Shown: piece by piece, positions 1 through 8,181 of the stretch
Layout: each line of letters opens with the position of its first letter
How positions within the stretch are numbered: the first letter of the stretch is position 1
From: Betaproteobacteria bacterium TMED156
Lineage (GTDB): Bacteria; Pseudomonadota; Gammaproteobacteria; Burkholderiales; Burkholderiaceae_A
Direction: 5' to 3'
Length of the DNA stretch: 13,711 nucleotides
NCBI GenBank assembly: GCA_002171155.1
Contig: NHHF01000089.1
Location: 1-13,711 of the forward strand
The notes under the pieces: generated by a model
What the model was told of the DNA's origin: nothing
The model's input: the letters and a program-made list of their open reading frames with translations, nothing else
Databases searched by the model: none
Made by a program: the position numbers and the translations under genes

Positions 1-48
1 ATTATTTTTAAATAAATTAACAAATTAACAAATTTTTTTGTCTAATAA

Positions 49-789
49 ATGACCCAATTATTTATAAATATAATAGCAACATCAAAAGTTGCTGTTTTTC
101 TTTTGGCACTAATAATACATATATTAGTCTTGTTTTTTGTAATTCTCTCTGAACCAAAACAGAATTATCAACTAGTTGATAATGAAATAATTAGGTTAAC
201 TTCTATTGGAAGGCTTAAACCCTCTATGATTGAAACAACAAAACCACCTTCGCCTAATGAACCAATTAGAAAAGATAAAAAGATCAAAAAAAATAAAATT
301 ATTTCAAAAAAAAAATTTTTAAAAACAGTAGAAACTGCTGACCTCAAAAAGGTTCCTTTAATTCCTAAAGTTAAAGAGACATCAGTTCTTAAGAAAGAAG
401 AAATGATTTCAAATACTGAAGAAACGTTCATAATAGATAATGATGAGATCCTTACTCAACCAAAACTTAATAACTCTGATTTTGAAGCAGTTGAACCATT
501 GAAGTCAGTTAAGACTGGAGCCAGAATCGGAGGGGATATAAAATTATGTAAGCCTGCGTATCCTAGAGTTTCCAAAAGAAGAGGCGAGGAAGGAACAGTA
601 ATTTTAAGGTTTTTAATTAATGAGAATGGAATGGCTGAAAAAGCGGAAATAAAAAAAAGTTCTGGATATAAAAGATTAGACAATGCTGCCAAATTGGGTT
701 TGTTGTCTTGTAAGTTTTTGCCTGCTACCAAAAATGGAGTATTTGTCAAGGATTGGGCAGTCATTCCTTACGTATTCCAATTAAAATAA
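49..789 (+). CDS. tonB: TonB energy-transducing protein
   Basis: This 246-residue protein spans the periplasm and passes proton-motive energy from ExbB/ExbD to outer-membrane receptors. Seen: a single N-terminal membrane segment (about residues 14-33) containing His24, the likely counterpart of the functional His in the E. coli TonB anchor; the Ser normally four residues before it is Ala20 here. A basic linker follows (about 60-130), rich in Lys rather than built of long Pro-Glu/Pro-Lys repeats. The C-terminal TonB domain (about 155-246) has the family pattern KPAYP, GEEGTV, SSGYKRLD, FLPA and a final YVFQLK. Cys167 and Cys221 flank this domain and could form a disulfide. The ATG at 49 lies 48 bases from the window edge with no clear Shine-Dalgarno; it gives a complete anchor. 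It is first in a tonB-exbB-exbD-exbD cluster, 52 bases before exbB. The family call is firm; the receptor it serves is unknown. Confidence 0.93.
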   Translation: MTQLFINIIATSKVAVFLLALIIHILVLFFVILSEPKQNYQLVDNEIIRLTSIGRLKPSMIETTKPPSPNEPIRKDKKIKKNKIISKKKFLKTVETADLKKVPLIPKVKETSVLKKEEMISNTEETFIIDNDEILTQPKLNNSDFEAVEPLKSVKTGARIGGDIKLCKPAYPRVSKRRGEEGTVILRFLINENGMAEKAEIKKSSGYKRLDNAAKLGLLSCKFLPATKNGVFVKDWAVIPYVFQLK

Positions 790-830
790 AATTAAAAATG
801 TTGCTATTTGTTTTTAGCTAATTTAATTAA

Positions 831-835
831 AAGGA
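831..835 (+). promoter_or_regulatory. Shine-Dalgarno site of exbB
   Basis: AAGGA lies six bases before the ATG at 842. It is one of the few clear ribosome binding sites in this AT-rich window and supports the long ExbB form with a signal peptide. Confidence 0.6.
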
Positions 836-841
836 TCAAGA

Positions 842-1648
842 ATGGGAAGGGTTGTTATTTTAATTTGCGTATTATTTTTAAATGTAAGCTTAGGCTACAG
901 TGATGATTCCAGTACTAAAAAAACCATTAACAATAATGGTGAAAACAAAGATTTGTTATCTATCGGAGCTATACCTGAAACACCTTTGATTTCAGAGAAT
1001 TCAAGTCGCTATGGTTTTGTTGCATTATGGAATCAAAGTGATTGGGTGGCAAAAAGCGCTTTGATAATTTTATTGATAATGAGTTTGGGATCATGGACTA
1101 TTTTCTTAAGTAAGTTTTTTGAGCAGATAAAAACTAAAAATGAGTGTATAAAAATAAATAAAGCCAGCAAAGATGGTTTTGAATTTGATAAAGTTTTTTC
1201 CGAATTACCAAAGTCTTGTCATCTCCATCTCTTATACAATGCTGGAAATGAGGCAAAGTTAAAAATTATTTCTATTAATGATGCAATTGATTCCTCTCAT
1301 TTGTTGAGTGATACAATTCAAAATGGAATAAACGATGTGAATGAAAATTTGCAAAGAGGCCTAACTTTTTTGGCAACTGTTGGGTCTACAGCACCTTTTG
1401 TAGGGCTGTTTGGTACGGTATGGGCTATTTATCATGCCTTAATTAAAATTGGAGATTCTGGGCAAGCTAGTCTGGATAAAGTTGCGGGTCCTGTTGGAGA
1501 AGCACTAATTATGACCGCAATAGGTCTGGCTGTGGCAGTTCCTGCTGTTCTTGGTTACAACTGGCTAGTTAGAAGAAATAGGGAACTAATGAGTAGCGTT
1601 AATAAGCTTGGAAGCATTTTGTATTTTTCTTTTTATGTTAACCGTTAA
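842..1648 (+). CDS. exbB: ExbB, MotA/TolQ/ExbB proton channel protein
   Basis: ExbB forms the inner-membrane proton channel scaffold, with ExbD in its pore, that energizes TonB. The protein is 268 residues. Seen: an N-terminal signal-like segment (1-20), then a Ser/Asn-rich, probably periplasmic extension to about residue 65. Three membrane segments follow: about 71-91, 173-195 (motif FLATVGSTAPFVGLFGTVW) and 221-241 (ALIMTAIGLAVAVPAV). A long cytoplasmic loop (about 92-172) lies between the first two. The conserved core starts near RYGFVALWNQSDW. Many ExbB proteins are shorter and lack the signal-bearing extension; long forms are known in other proteobacteria. An AAGGA site six bases upstream supports this start. 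It sits 33 bases before the first exbD. TolQ is an alternative in this superfamily, but the tonB and exbD neighbours without tolA/tolB/pal favour ExbB. Confidence 0.92.
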   Translation: MGRVVILICVLFLNVSLGYSDDSSTKKTINNNGENKDLLSIGAIPETPLISENSSRYGFVALWNQSDWVAKSALIILLIMSLGSWTIFLSKFFEQIKTKNECIKINKASKDGFEFDKVFSELPKSCHLHLLYNAGNEAKLKIISINDAIDSSHLLSDTIQNGINDVNENLQRGLTFLATVGSTAPFVGLFGTVWAIYHALIKIGDSGQASLDKVAGPVGEALIMTAIGLAVAVPAVLGYNWLVRRNRELMSSVNKLGSILYFSFYVNR

Positions 1649-1681
1649 TTCACCTGTTTGATTTGGATTTAAAGTCAACCA

Positions 1682-2113
1682 ATGATTAAACAAAAAAAAT
1701 TTAATACACATAATTCATCAAATGCAGAAGTACTTAATGAAATAAATACCACTCCTTTAGTAGACGTGATGTTAGTTTTATTAATTATTTTTCTAATTAC
1801 GATTCCCGTAGTTAATTCTTCTATTAATGTGTCACTTCCAAAAGAGATAAATAAACCTAGGAATGTGAATACTGAAAACTTAGTCTTGACAATCTCTTCT
1901 AATGGAGAGTTCATTTTAGGAAACAGTAAATTCAAAATAAATAATGGGAGTGGTTTTAAAGACTATGTTCGTGAAATTGCTATTTTGACACCTCAACCAG
2001 AAATCCATCTTAAAGTCGATAAAGAACTTCTTTTTGAGGATCTTGGATATATATTGAAACTATTGGAAAGTAATGGAATCAAACGAATTGCTTTTCTAAC
2101 TGAACCCAAATAA
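1682..2113 (+). CDS. exbD: ExbD-type biopolymer transport protein, copy 1
   Basis: This 143-residue protein is the pore partner of ExbB. Seen: a short cytoplasmic N-terminus, then the family signature INTTPLVDVMLVLLIIFLIT (about 21-40), with Asp28 at the position of the proton-carrying membrane Asp. A periplasmic domain follows and ends with the usual pattern of a KVDKELLFEDLGYILKLLE-like helix and a terminal FLTEPK. Both ends look canonical. There is no clear Shine-Dalgarno before the ATG at 1682; the leader is AT-rich. It lies 33 bases after exbB and 20 bases before a second exbD. Membership in the ExbD/TolR family is clear; the context makes ExbD more likely than TolR. Confidence 0.92.
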   Translation: MIKQKKFNTHNSSNAEVLNEINTTPLVDVMLVLLIIFLITIPVVNSSINVSLPKEINKPRNVNTENLVLTISSNGEFILGNSKFKINNGSGFKDYVREIAILTPQPEIHLKVDKELLFEDLGYILKLLESNGIKRIAFLTEPK

Positions 2114-2133
2114 AAATTTTAAACCAATTTTTT

Positions 2134-2556
2134 ATGATTGCAAAAAAAACATATAATTTTGACGGTCCTTCAAGCATGCTAGTCCATATTAATACGACAC
2201 CACTGATAGATGTGATGCTAGTTTTGTTAATAATGTTAATTATTACAATTCCAGTGAGACTACACTCAGTTGATTTAAATCTCCCAAAAAAAACTTCAAA
2301 GTTAACAGTTGATAAAAGAAATATTGTAAAAATCAACATTGACTCATTTGGAAATGTGAAAATTAATAATCGGCTTGTTGATAACAGGAAAGACTTAAAA
2401 ATACTTTTAAAAAATATTGCAATTCAATTACCAAAAAAAAAGGTGTATATAATTTCACATCCGAAGTCAATTTATGCAGATACAGCTAGAGTCCTTTTTG
2501 AAGTTAGAAAAGCTGGAATTAGCGAAATTGGTTTTATGGACATTGTGGATATATAG
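2134..2556 (+). CDS. exbD: ExbD-type biopolymer transport protein, copy 2
   Basis: A second ExbD family member of 140 residues directly follows the first. Seen: the same signature, INTTPLIDVMLVLLIMLIIT (about 19-38), with the channel Asp at residue 26, so proton conduction should be possible. The periplasmic part differs strongly from copy 1: it is richer in Lys and ends in GFMDIVDI rather than the FxTEP-type end seen in copy 1 and many ExbDs. tonB-exbB-exbD1-exbD2 arrangements are known, for instance in Xanthomonas, where the second ExbD can have a specialised role. Here the two copies could form heteromeric pores or serve different receptors (inference). No strong ribosome site precedes the ATG at 2134. 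yejA begins 36 bases downstream. Confidence 0.9.
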   Translation: MIAKKTYNFDGPSSMLVHINTTPLIDVMLVLLIMLIITIPVRLHSVDLNLPKKTSKLTVDKRNIVKINIDSFGNVKINNRLVDNRKDLKILLKNIAIQLPKKKVYIISHPKSIYADTARVLFEVRKAGISEIGFMDIVDI

Positions 2557-2592
2557 AATATGCTATTTCTAAACTCTTTTTGAGAGTCTTAT

Positions 2593-4434
2593 ATGAATAC
2601 TAGTTTAACCAATATAATAAAATTGATTGCAATGTTCTATCTTTTTTTTGCTTTTGCAAATGTGCATTGCGAATCATTTTCTAAATCCATGACTTTATTT
2701 GAGGGTTCCGATCCTAAGTATAAAAATAATTTTAAAAAATTTGACTACATAGATCAGAATTCAGTTAAGGGAGGTGAGTTGCGTCTTGCTGCTATGGGAA
2801 GCTTTGATAAATTGAACCCTTTTACTCTTAAAGGACTTTCTGTACGTGGATTGATGCAGTTGGTGTTTGAACCTTTAGCAATTGCAAGTCTGGATGAACC
2901 AATGAGTGTCTATGGGTTAATTGCTGAAAAAATGAGCTTTGGTTCTGACAAATTATCAGTAACATTTATTCTAAATCCAAAAGCAAAGTTTTCTAATGGT
3001 GACCCCGTTACTGCATTTGATGTCAAATACTCTTTTGACACTTTAATAAGTTCGAAGGCCAGCCCTTTTTGGAAGAGTTATTGGTTTGACATCAAAAATG
3101 CAGTTGTTATAAACAAAAAAGAAATCAGATTTAATTTTAAAAAAAAGAATCGTGAACTTCATATGATTATTGCAGGTCTTCCAGTTTTCTCAAAAAAATG
3201 GGGAGAAAGTAAATCATTCAATAATTTAGTTCAAGATATTCCAATCGCATCAGGACCCTACAATATAACCAAGGTAGACTTAGGTAAGTCCATCTGGTAC
3301 GAAAAAAGAGATGATTATTGGGCTAATGAGCACCCTACCAGAAATAAACAATTTAATTTTGACAAAATCAGTATAAGGTACTACAAGGATGCTTTCGCAA
3401 GACTACAAGCATTCAAAGCCGGTGAGTTTGATTTTATTCACGAAAATGTATCAAAAAATTGGGCTAGATCATATGATGGAAGAGAGTTTAAAAGCGGTAA
3501 ACTGAAAAAAATTGAATTTAGTAATTCCAATCCTGCTGGAATGCAATGTTACATATTTAATATAAGAAAACAGAAATTTTCGGATTTACGTGTTAGGAAG
3601 GCAATTAGTTTGGCGATGGATTTTGAATGGATGAATCGACAACTTTTTTATGAACAATATGTGAGGTCTTATTCTTTTTTCACAAATACGGAAATGGCAG
3701 CAAAAGGCAATGCAACAAAAAAAGAAGCAAATATATTGATGCAATTGGCTAAACTTAACAATATTTCTTTGAGTAACTCACTTCTTGGTTTAGTACCAGA
3801 ACCACCATCAACAAAATTTCCAAAGACGTTAAGAAATAATTTGAGGCAAGCAATGAAATTACTCAGTGAAGCTGGTTGGAACATTACTGATGGAAAATTA
3901 AAAGATAAAGATGGAAATACTTTTGAATTTGAAATTCTACTTGATTCAAGAGGCTGGGAAAGAGTTGTATCTCCTTTCAAAAGAAATTTAGAAAAACTAG
4001 GTATTATTTTAAAAACAAGAGTTACTGACATCTCACTATACAAAAAAAGAATAGATAATTTCGAATATGACATGCTTGTGCATTGGTACTTATCTGGTCA
4101 AAATCCTGGTAATGAATTAGTGTCAAGATTTATGTCTTCGTCTGCAGAACAAAAAGGGTCTTTTAATTACATTGGTCTTAAAGACCCTCTTATAGACAGT
4201 GCTATAGAAAGGGTTTTATCAGCAGAAACTCGAGAAGACTTGAAACTGTCATCTAGAGTTTTTGATAGGATTTTATTATCCGGACATTACGTAATTCCTC
4301 ATTGGCATAACAGAGTTCACAGAGTTGCTTATAAAGAAGGGTTATTTTTTCCAGAAACATTACCACTTTATTATAATTCAGAAGATTGGGCAATGTCCTC
4401 TTGGTGGTGGAAAGAAGGTTACAGTAAAAAATGA
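2593..4434 (+). CDS. yejA: YejA-like periplasmic peptide-binding protein (SBP family 5)
   Basis: This is the solute-binding protein of a YejABEF-type ABC importer, a family that takes up oligopeptides and, in enterics, microcin C. The protein is 613 residues, close to the roughly 600 of E. coli YejA. Seen: a Sec signal peptide (about 1-26; it ends in a Cys but lacks a good lipobox). YejA hallmarks follow: an FxGSDPKYKNNFKKFDY segment (about 36-52), a VKGGELRLAAMGSFDKLNPF segment, IASGPY, a LxVRKAISLAMDFEW-like stretch with FYEQYVRSYSFF after it, and a Trp-rich C-terminus ending in SWWWK. These span the whole SBP_bac_5 fold with no break. A GAGAG site six bases before the ATG supports the start. 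The stop overlaps yejB in ATGA, so the two are translationally coupled. The natural ligand cannot be read from the sequence. Confidence 0.92.
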   Translation: MNTSLTNIIKLIAMFYLFFAFANVHCESFSKSMTLFEGSDPKYKNNFKKFDYIDQNSVKGGELRLAAMGSFDKLNPFTLKGLSVRGLMQLVFEPLAIASLDEPMSVYGLIAEKMSFGSDKLSVTFILNPKAKFSNGDPVTAFDVKYSFDTLISSKASPFWKSYWFDIKNAVVINKKEIRFNFKKKNRELHMIIAGLPVFSKKWGESKSFNNLVQDIPIASGPYNITKVDLGKSIWYEKRDDYWANEHPTRNKQFNFDKISIRYYKDAFARLQAFKAGEFDFIHENVSKNWARSYDGREFKSGKLKKIEFSNSNPAGMQCYIFNIRKQKFSDLRVRKAISLAMDFEWMNRQLFYEQYVRSYSFFTNTEMAAKGNATKKEANILMQLAKLNNISLSNSLLGLVPEPPSTKFPKTLRNNLRQAMKLLSEAGWNITDGKLKDKDGNTFEFEILLDSRGWERVVSPFKRNLEKLGIILKTRVTDISLYKKRIDNFEYDMLVHWYLSGQNPGNELVSRFMSSSAEQKGSFNYIGLKDPLIDSAIERVLSAETREDLKLSSRVFDRILLSGHYVIPHWHNRVHRVAYKEGLFFPETLPLYYNSEDWAMSSWWWKEGYSKK

Positions 4435-5543
4435 ATAAATCTCTTTTAACTTACATAATTAAAAGATTGTTATTGATGATTCCAACTATATTGGGAATTT
4501 TAACTATTACTTTTATTATTGTTCAATTTGTTCCTGGTGGTCCTGTTGAACAGATGTTACAAATGCTCAAAGGTGATCATTCGTCAATGGGGGGGTCAAA
4601 TACTGGAGTGGCATTTCCTGGAGCTTCTGCTGGTTCAGAGGTTGCAAGTAAAGGTTCTGGTATATACAGGGGTAGAGTTGGTGTTGATGAAGAGAGGATT
4701 GAAGAAATAAGAAAACTTTACGGTTTCGATAAGCCGGCGCACGAAAGATTTATAGAAATGATTATAAAATTTTCTAAATTTGATTTAGGAGATAGTTTTT
4801 TTTATAACAAAGGGGTATGGGACTTGATGAAAGAAAAACTACCAGTTTCCATTAGTCTTGGATTATGGAGTTTTTTTCTTACTTATTTGATCTCAGTTCC
4901 TCTTGGTATTTCCAAAGCTGTCAGGCATGGTAGTAAATTTGATGTTGCTACTAGCATAATTATTTTGGTTGGATATGCTATACCTGGTTTTGTTCTAGGA
5001 GTAATATTATTAGTTTTTTTTGGTGGAGGTAGTTTTCTGCAACTTTTTCCTCTAAGAGGCTTAACGAGTGAGGATTGGGATCAAATGTCATTGATTGGTA
5101 AATTCATTGATTACATGTGGCATTTATTCTTACCTTTATTATGTTTAGTAGTGGGGAGTTTTGCTATTTTGACAATGCTCACCAAAAATACAATTTTGGA
5201 AGAAATTCGCAAGCAGTACGTCCTTACTGCCCGTTCAAAAGGATTATCAGAAAATATAGTTTTGTGGAAGCATGTTCTCAGAAACGCTTTAATTCCTATT
5301 ATCACCGGTTTTCCTGCCGCTTTTGTTGGTGCTTTTTTCACCGGTGCACTTTTAATTGAAACATTATTCTCCCTGGATGGACTCGGACTTTTGTCATATG
5401 AAGCAGTAATAAAGAGAGATTACCCAATAGTTATGGGAACCTTATTTTTTTTCTCCTTGATTGCTCTATTCGCTAAATTATTAAACGATTTACTTTACGT
5501 TTTTGTGGATCCAAGGGTTAAATTTGAAAGTCAAAAGAATTGA
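4431..5543 (+). CDS. yejB: YejB-like ABC transporter permease
   Basis: This is the first inner-membrane permease of the peptide importer, 370 residues (E. coli YejB is about the same length). Seen: an N-terminal membrane helix (about 9-30, YIIKRLLLMIPTILGILTIT) ending in VPGGPVEQ. A Gly/Ser-rich periplasmic insertion (about 50-80) typical of YejB follows, then GFDKPAHERF and five further hydrophobic segments. The cytoplasmic EAA coupling loop is at about 264-286 (VLTARSKGLSENIVLWKHVL) and docks onto the YejF ATPase. The ATG at 4431 overlaps the yejA stop by four bases. Its own stop overlaps the yejE TTG start by four. A seven-G run (4589-4595) inside the insertion is unusual for this AT-rich DNA. 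Confidence 0.93.
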   Translation: MNKSLLTYIIKRLLLMIPTILGILTITFIIVQFVPGGPVEQMLQMLKGDHSSMGGSNTGVAFPGASAGSEVASKGSGIYRGRVGVDEERIEEIRKLYGFDKPAHERFIEMIIKFSKFDLGDSFFYNKGVWDLMKEKLPVSISLGLWSFFLTYLISVPLGISKAVRHGSKFDVATSIIILVGYAIPGFVLGVILLVFFGGGSFLQLFPLRGLTSEDWDQMSLIGKFIDYMWHLFLPLLCLVVGSFAILTMLTKNTILEEIRKQYVLTARSKGLSENIVLWKHVLRNALIPIITGFPAAFVGAFFTGALLIETLFSLDGLGLLSYEAVIKRDYPIVMGTLFFFSLIALFAKLLNDLLYVFVDPRVKFESQKN

Positions 5544-6568
5544 AATCTATCTTTTACTCTCCTGAGAATCGAATATGGTCTAGATTCAAAAAGAATAAAA
5601 GAGGTTACTATTGCTTATGGATTTTTTGCATATTGTTTTTTGTAAGCCTATTTGCTGAATTAATCTCAAATGACAAGCCTTTAATTTTAAGTTTCGAAAA
5701 CTCCATTTATTTTCCACTCCTAAAGGATTATCCAGAGACAGAATTTGGAGGAGACTTCACAACTGCTACAGACTACCTTGACCCATTTGTAATTAAAAAT
5801 ATAACTTCTAAAGGAAACTGGGTGATTTACCCACTTAATAAGTATAGTCATGACACTATCAACTATTTTTCTCCTTACCCCAATCCTGCATATCCATCAA
5901 ATGTCAATTGGTTAGGAACTGATGATAGGGGAAGAGATGTATTAGCAAGACTTTTATATGGATTTAGAGTTTCAGTATTGTTTGGAATAGCCTTAACATG
6001 CATTGGGGTAATACTTGGTATTTTTATGGGGGCGATTCAAGGGTATTTTGCTGGAAAAGTTGATTTGGTTGTGCAGAGATTCATTGAAGTTTGGGGGGCA
6101 GTTCCTGAATTATACTTACTAATAATACTTGCTTCAATTTTTGAACCAGGCTTGATAATATTATTAGTAATACTTTCATTGTTTGGATGGATGGGTTTAT
6201 CCGACTATGTAAGAGCAGAGTTTTTAAGGAACCGTTCTTTGGAATATGTAACTGCTGCAAAATCGCTTGGATTAACAAGCAGAAGTATAATTTTGAAGCA
6301 TGTTCTTCCGAATAGTCTTACACCAGTGATTGCTTTTTTACCATTTAGAATGAGTGGAGCCATTTTAGCTCTCACAAGTCTTGATTTCTTAGGCTTAGGA
6401 GTTCCTTCTTCTACTCCAAGCTTGGGAGAGTTACTCTCTCAGGGCAAAGCAAATTTAGATGCGTGGTGGATTTCCTTGGCTACTTTTCTAGTGCTGGTTG
6501 TTACTTTAATGCTGTTAATTTTTATAGGCGAAGCACTCCGTGATTCACTCGACACCAGAAAAAACTAA
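5540..6568 (+). CDS. yejE: YejE-like ABC transporter permease
   Basis: This is the second permease of the importer, 342 residues (E. coli YejE is about 341). Seen: an N-terminus typical of the family (NKRGYYCLWIFCILFFVSLFAELISNDKP, given here in outline for residues about 19-47), then a large periplasmic loop. The motif NWLGTDDRGRDVLARLLYGFR follows, common to DppC/OppC/YejE permeases, with the membrane core after it. The EAA loop is at about 236-258 (YVTAAKSLGLTSRSIILKHV). The start is a TTG whose last two bases lie inside the yejB stop (TTGA). No ATG or GTG fits as well, because the conserved N-terminal sequence begins within a few residues of the TTG. Initiation is probably by re-initiation after yejB. 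The 3' end overlaps yejF by 29 bases. Confidence 0.91.
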   Translation: MKSIFYSPENRIWSRFKKNKRGYYCLWIFCILFFVSLFAELISNDKPLILSFENSIYFPLLKDYPETEFGGDFTTATDYLDPFVIKNITSKGNWVIYPLNKYSHDTINYFSPYPNPAYPSNVNWLGTDDRGRDVLARLLYGFRVSVLFGIALTCIGVILGIFMGAIQGYFAGKVDLVVQRFIEVWGAVPELYLLIILASIFEPGLIILLVILSLFGWMGLSDYVRAEFLRNRSLEYVTAAKSLGLTSRSIILKHVLPNSLTPVIAFLPFRMSGAILALTSLDFLGLGVPSSTPSLGELLSQGKANLDAWWISLATFLVLVVTLMLLIFIGEALRDSLDTRKN

Positions 6569-8177
6569 TAAATATCAGCTTGATGTAATTGATCTCAAAG
6601 TTGGTTTTTCAGGGATTCAAAAAAAAGATGACTTTTCAGCTGTAAATGGCATTAATTTTAGTGTTCTTCCAGGTGAAAGGTTTGCTTTGGTTGGAGAATC
6701 TGGGTCTGGAAAAACTGTCACAGCATTGACCATTCTCAGATTGCTTGTTGAAGCAAAAGTATCTGGCACTATTCTATGGAATGGTGAAAATATATTGAAA
6801 TGTAGTGATGAAAAAATAAGAACTATTAGAGGAAATGAAATCGCTATTATATTTCAAGAGCCAATGAGTGCGTTAAATCCACTTTTAACAATAGGTGAGC
6901 AGATCTCAGAGGCCATTCTTAACCATGATTCCCTTTCGCCCAAGATTGCTTTTGAAAAGTCTATAGAACTATTAGACAAAACGGGTGTTGATGAACCAAC
7001 AAGAAGAATTAATTCTTATCCGCATCAACTTTCGGGTGGTCAAAGACAAAGAGCTTTAATAGCTATGGCAATTGCTTGTAAGCCTAAGCTTTTAATTGCC
7101 GATGAACCGACGACTGCTCTTGATGTAACTATAAGGCAACAAATTTTATCAATGCTATTTTCCCTGCAAGAATCTGAGGGAATGTCTATTTTACTAATTA
7201 CACATGATTTGCCTTTAGTAGAACACTTCGCTGACAGAGTTGGAGTTATGCAAAATGGGCAATTGATAGAAGTTGATGAAAAGGAAAAAGTTTTTTTAAA
7301 ACCCAGTAAAGAATATACAAAAAAATTACTTGGAAGTCGTCCTAACCCCCTAAATAGCGAATTTAAAAAAAGGCAGGTTTTAATTGAGGCTAGAAATTTT
7401 TCTTGTTTTTATAACATATCATCAGGAATGTTTTCGTCTAAAAGATTTGCTGCTGTATCTCGTGAAAATTTTGTTGTTTACAGGGGAGAAACATTAGGTG
7501 TTGTTGGAGAGTCTGGTTCAGGTAAAACCAGCCTTGGATTAGCCTTGATAAGGCTTTTTCCAGGTAGATTTGAAGGCCAATTAAATTTTGATAGTTTAGA
7601 TATAACAAATATGAATGAAAAGACCTTAAGAAAAACAAGAAGAAGATTTCAAATGGTTTTTCAGGATCCATTTTCTTCATTATCTCCAAGAATGACGATT
7701 TTAAATATTTTGGAGGAAGGACTCTTACTACACTTTCCTCAATACACATTTGATAAAAGAAAAAAACTTTGTGAAGAAATTATGAAAGAAGTTGGGATAG
7801 ACCATAATAGACTTAACAGTTATCCACATGAATTCTCAGGTGGTCAACGTCAAAGAATTGCGATTGCAAGAGCTGTAATTTTGGAGCCTGATTTATTAGT
7901 CCTTGATGAACCTACGAGTGCTTTAGATGTTTCAGTTCAGGCACAAGTTTTAGATTTATTAATAAATTTACAAAAAAGGAGAAACTTAACATATGTTTTT
8001 ATTTCCCATGATCTTGCTGTCATCAGAGCTGTTTCTCATAGAATATTGATCATGCGTTATGGGAAAATATTAGAATTTGGATCTACGAACCATGTTTTGA
8101 CGCAGCCCAGAAATGAATATACTTATAGATTGATGGATGCTGCTTTTACAAATCAAACTCATACTTCCGAAAGTTAG
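6540..8177 (+). CDS. yejF: YejF-like duplicated ABC transporter ATPase
   Basis: This is the energizing subunit of the importer, 545 residues with two complete ATPase domains in one chain, as in YejF. Domain 1 has Walker A GESGSGKT at 52-59, signature LSGGQRQR, Walker B LLIADEPTTALD and switch LITHD. Domain 2 has Walker A GESGSGKT at 323-330, signature FSGGQRQR, Walker B LLVLDEPTSALD and switch FISHD. Both nucleotide sites look intact. The first domain is followed by an oligopeptide-transporter-like C-terminal stretch (PSKEYTKKLLGSRPNP). The start is GTG, 29 bases inside the end of yejE; the conserved sequence begins about 12 codons later and there is no in-frame ATG closer. The next gene begins within five bases of the stop, suggesting cotranscription of importer and efflux genes. 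Confidence 0.93.
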   Translation: MIHSTPEKTNKYQLDVIDLKVGFSGIQKKDDFSAVNGINFSVLPGERFALVGESGSGKTVTALTILRLLVEAKVSGTILWNGENILKCSDEKIRTIRGNEIAIIFQEPMSALNPLLTIGEQISEAILNHDSLSPKIAFEKSIELLDKTGVDEPTRRINSYPHQLSGGQRQRALIAMAIACKPKLLIADEPTTALDVTIRQQILSMLFSLQESEGMSILLITHDLPLVEHFADRVGVMQNGQLIEVDEKEKVFLKPSKEYTKKLLGSRPNPLNSEFKKRQVLIEARNFSCFYNISSGMFSSKRFAAVSRENFVVYRGETLGVVGESGSGKTSLGLALIRLFPGRFEGQLNFDSLDITNMNEKTLRKTRRRFQMVFQDPFSSLSPRMTILNILEEGLLLHFPQYTFDKRKKLCEEIMKEVGIDHNRLNSYPHEFSGGQRQRIAIARAVILEPDLLVLDEPTSALDVSVQAQVLDLLINLQKRRNLTYVFISHDLAVIRAVSHRILIMRYGKILEFGSTNHVLTQPRNEYTYRLMDAAFTNQTHTSES

Positions 8178-8181
8178 ACAT

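Noticed and set aside
14..33. AAATTAAC repeated in tandem upstream of tonB
   Set aside because: Only about two and a half copies in very AT-rich DNA; it does not resemble a Fur box or other known operator, so chance is likely.
2573..2587. Possible hairpin (ACTC...GAGT) between exbD2 and yejA, perhaps a terminator or a structure masking the yejA ribosome site
   Set aside because: Only four paired bases with no G+C-rich stem and no following T run; too weak to call.
3669..4073. Reverse-strand open frame of 134 codons inside yejA
   Set aside because: Antisense to a well-conserved part of yejA, with no family resemblance; a compositional shadow.
4519..4710. Open frame of 63 codons overlapping yejB
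   Set aside because: It lies wholly within yejB in another frame, with no recognisable sequence or ribosome site; a shadow of the real gene.
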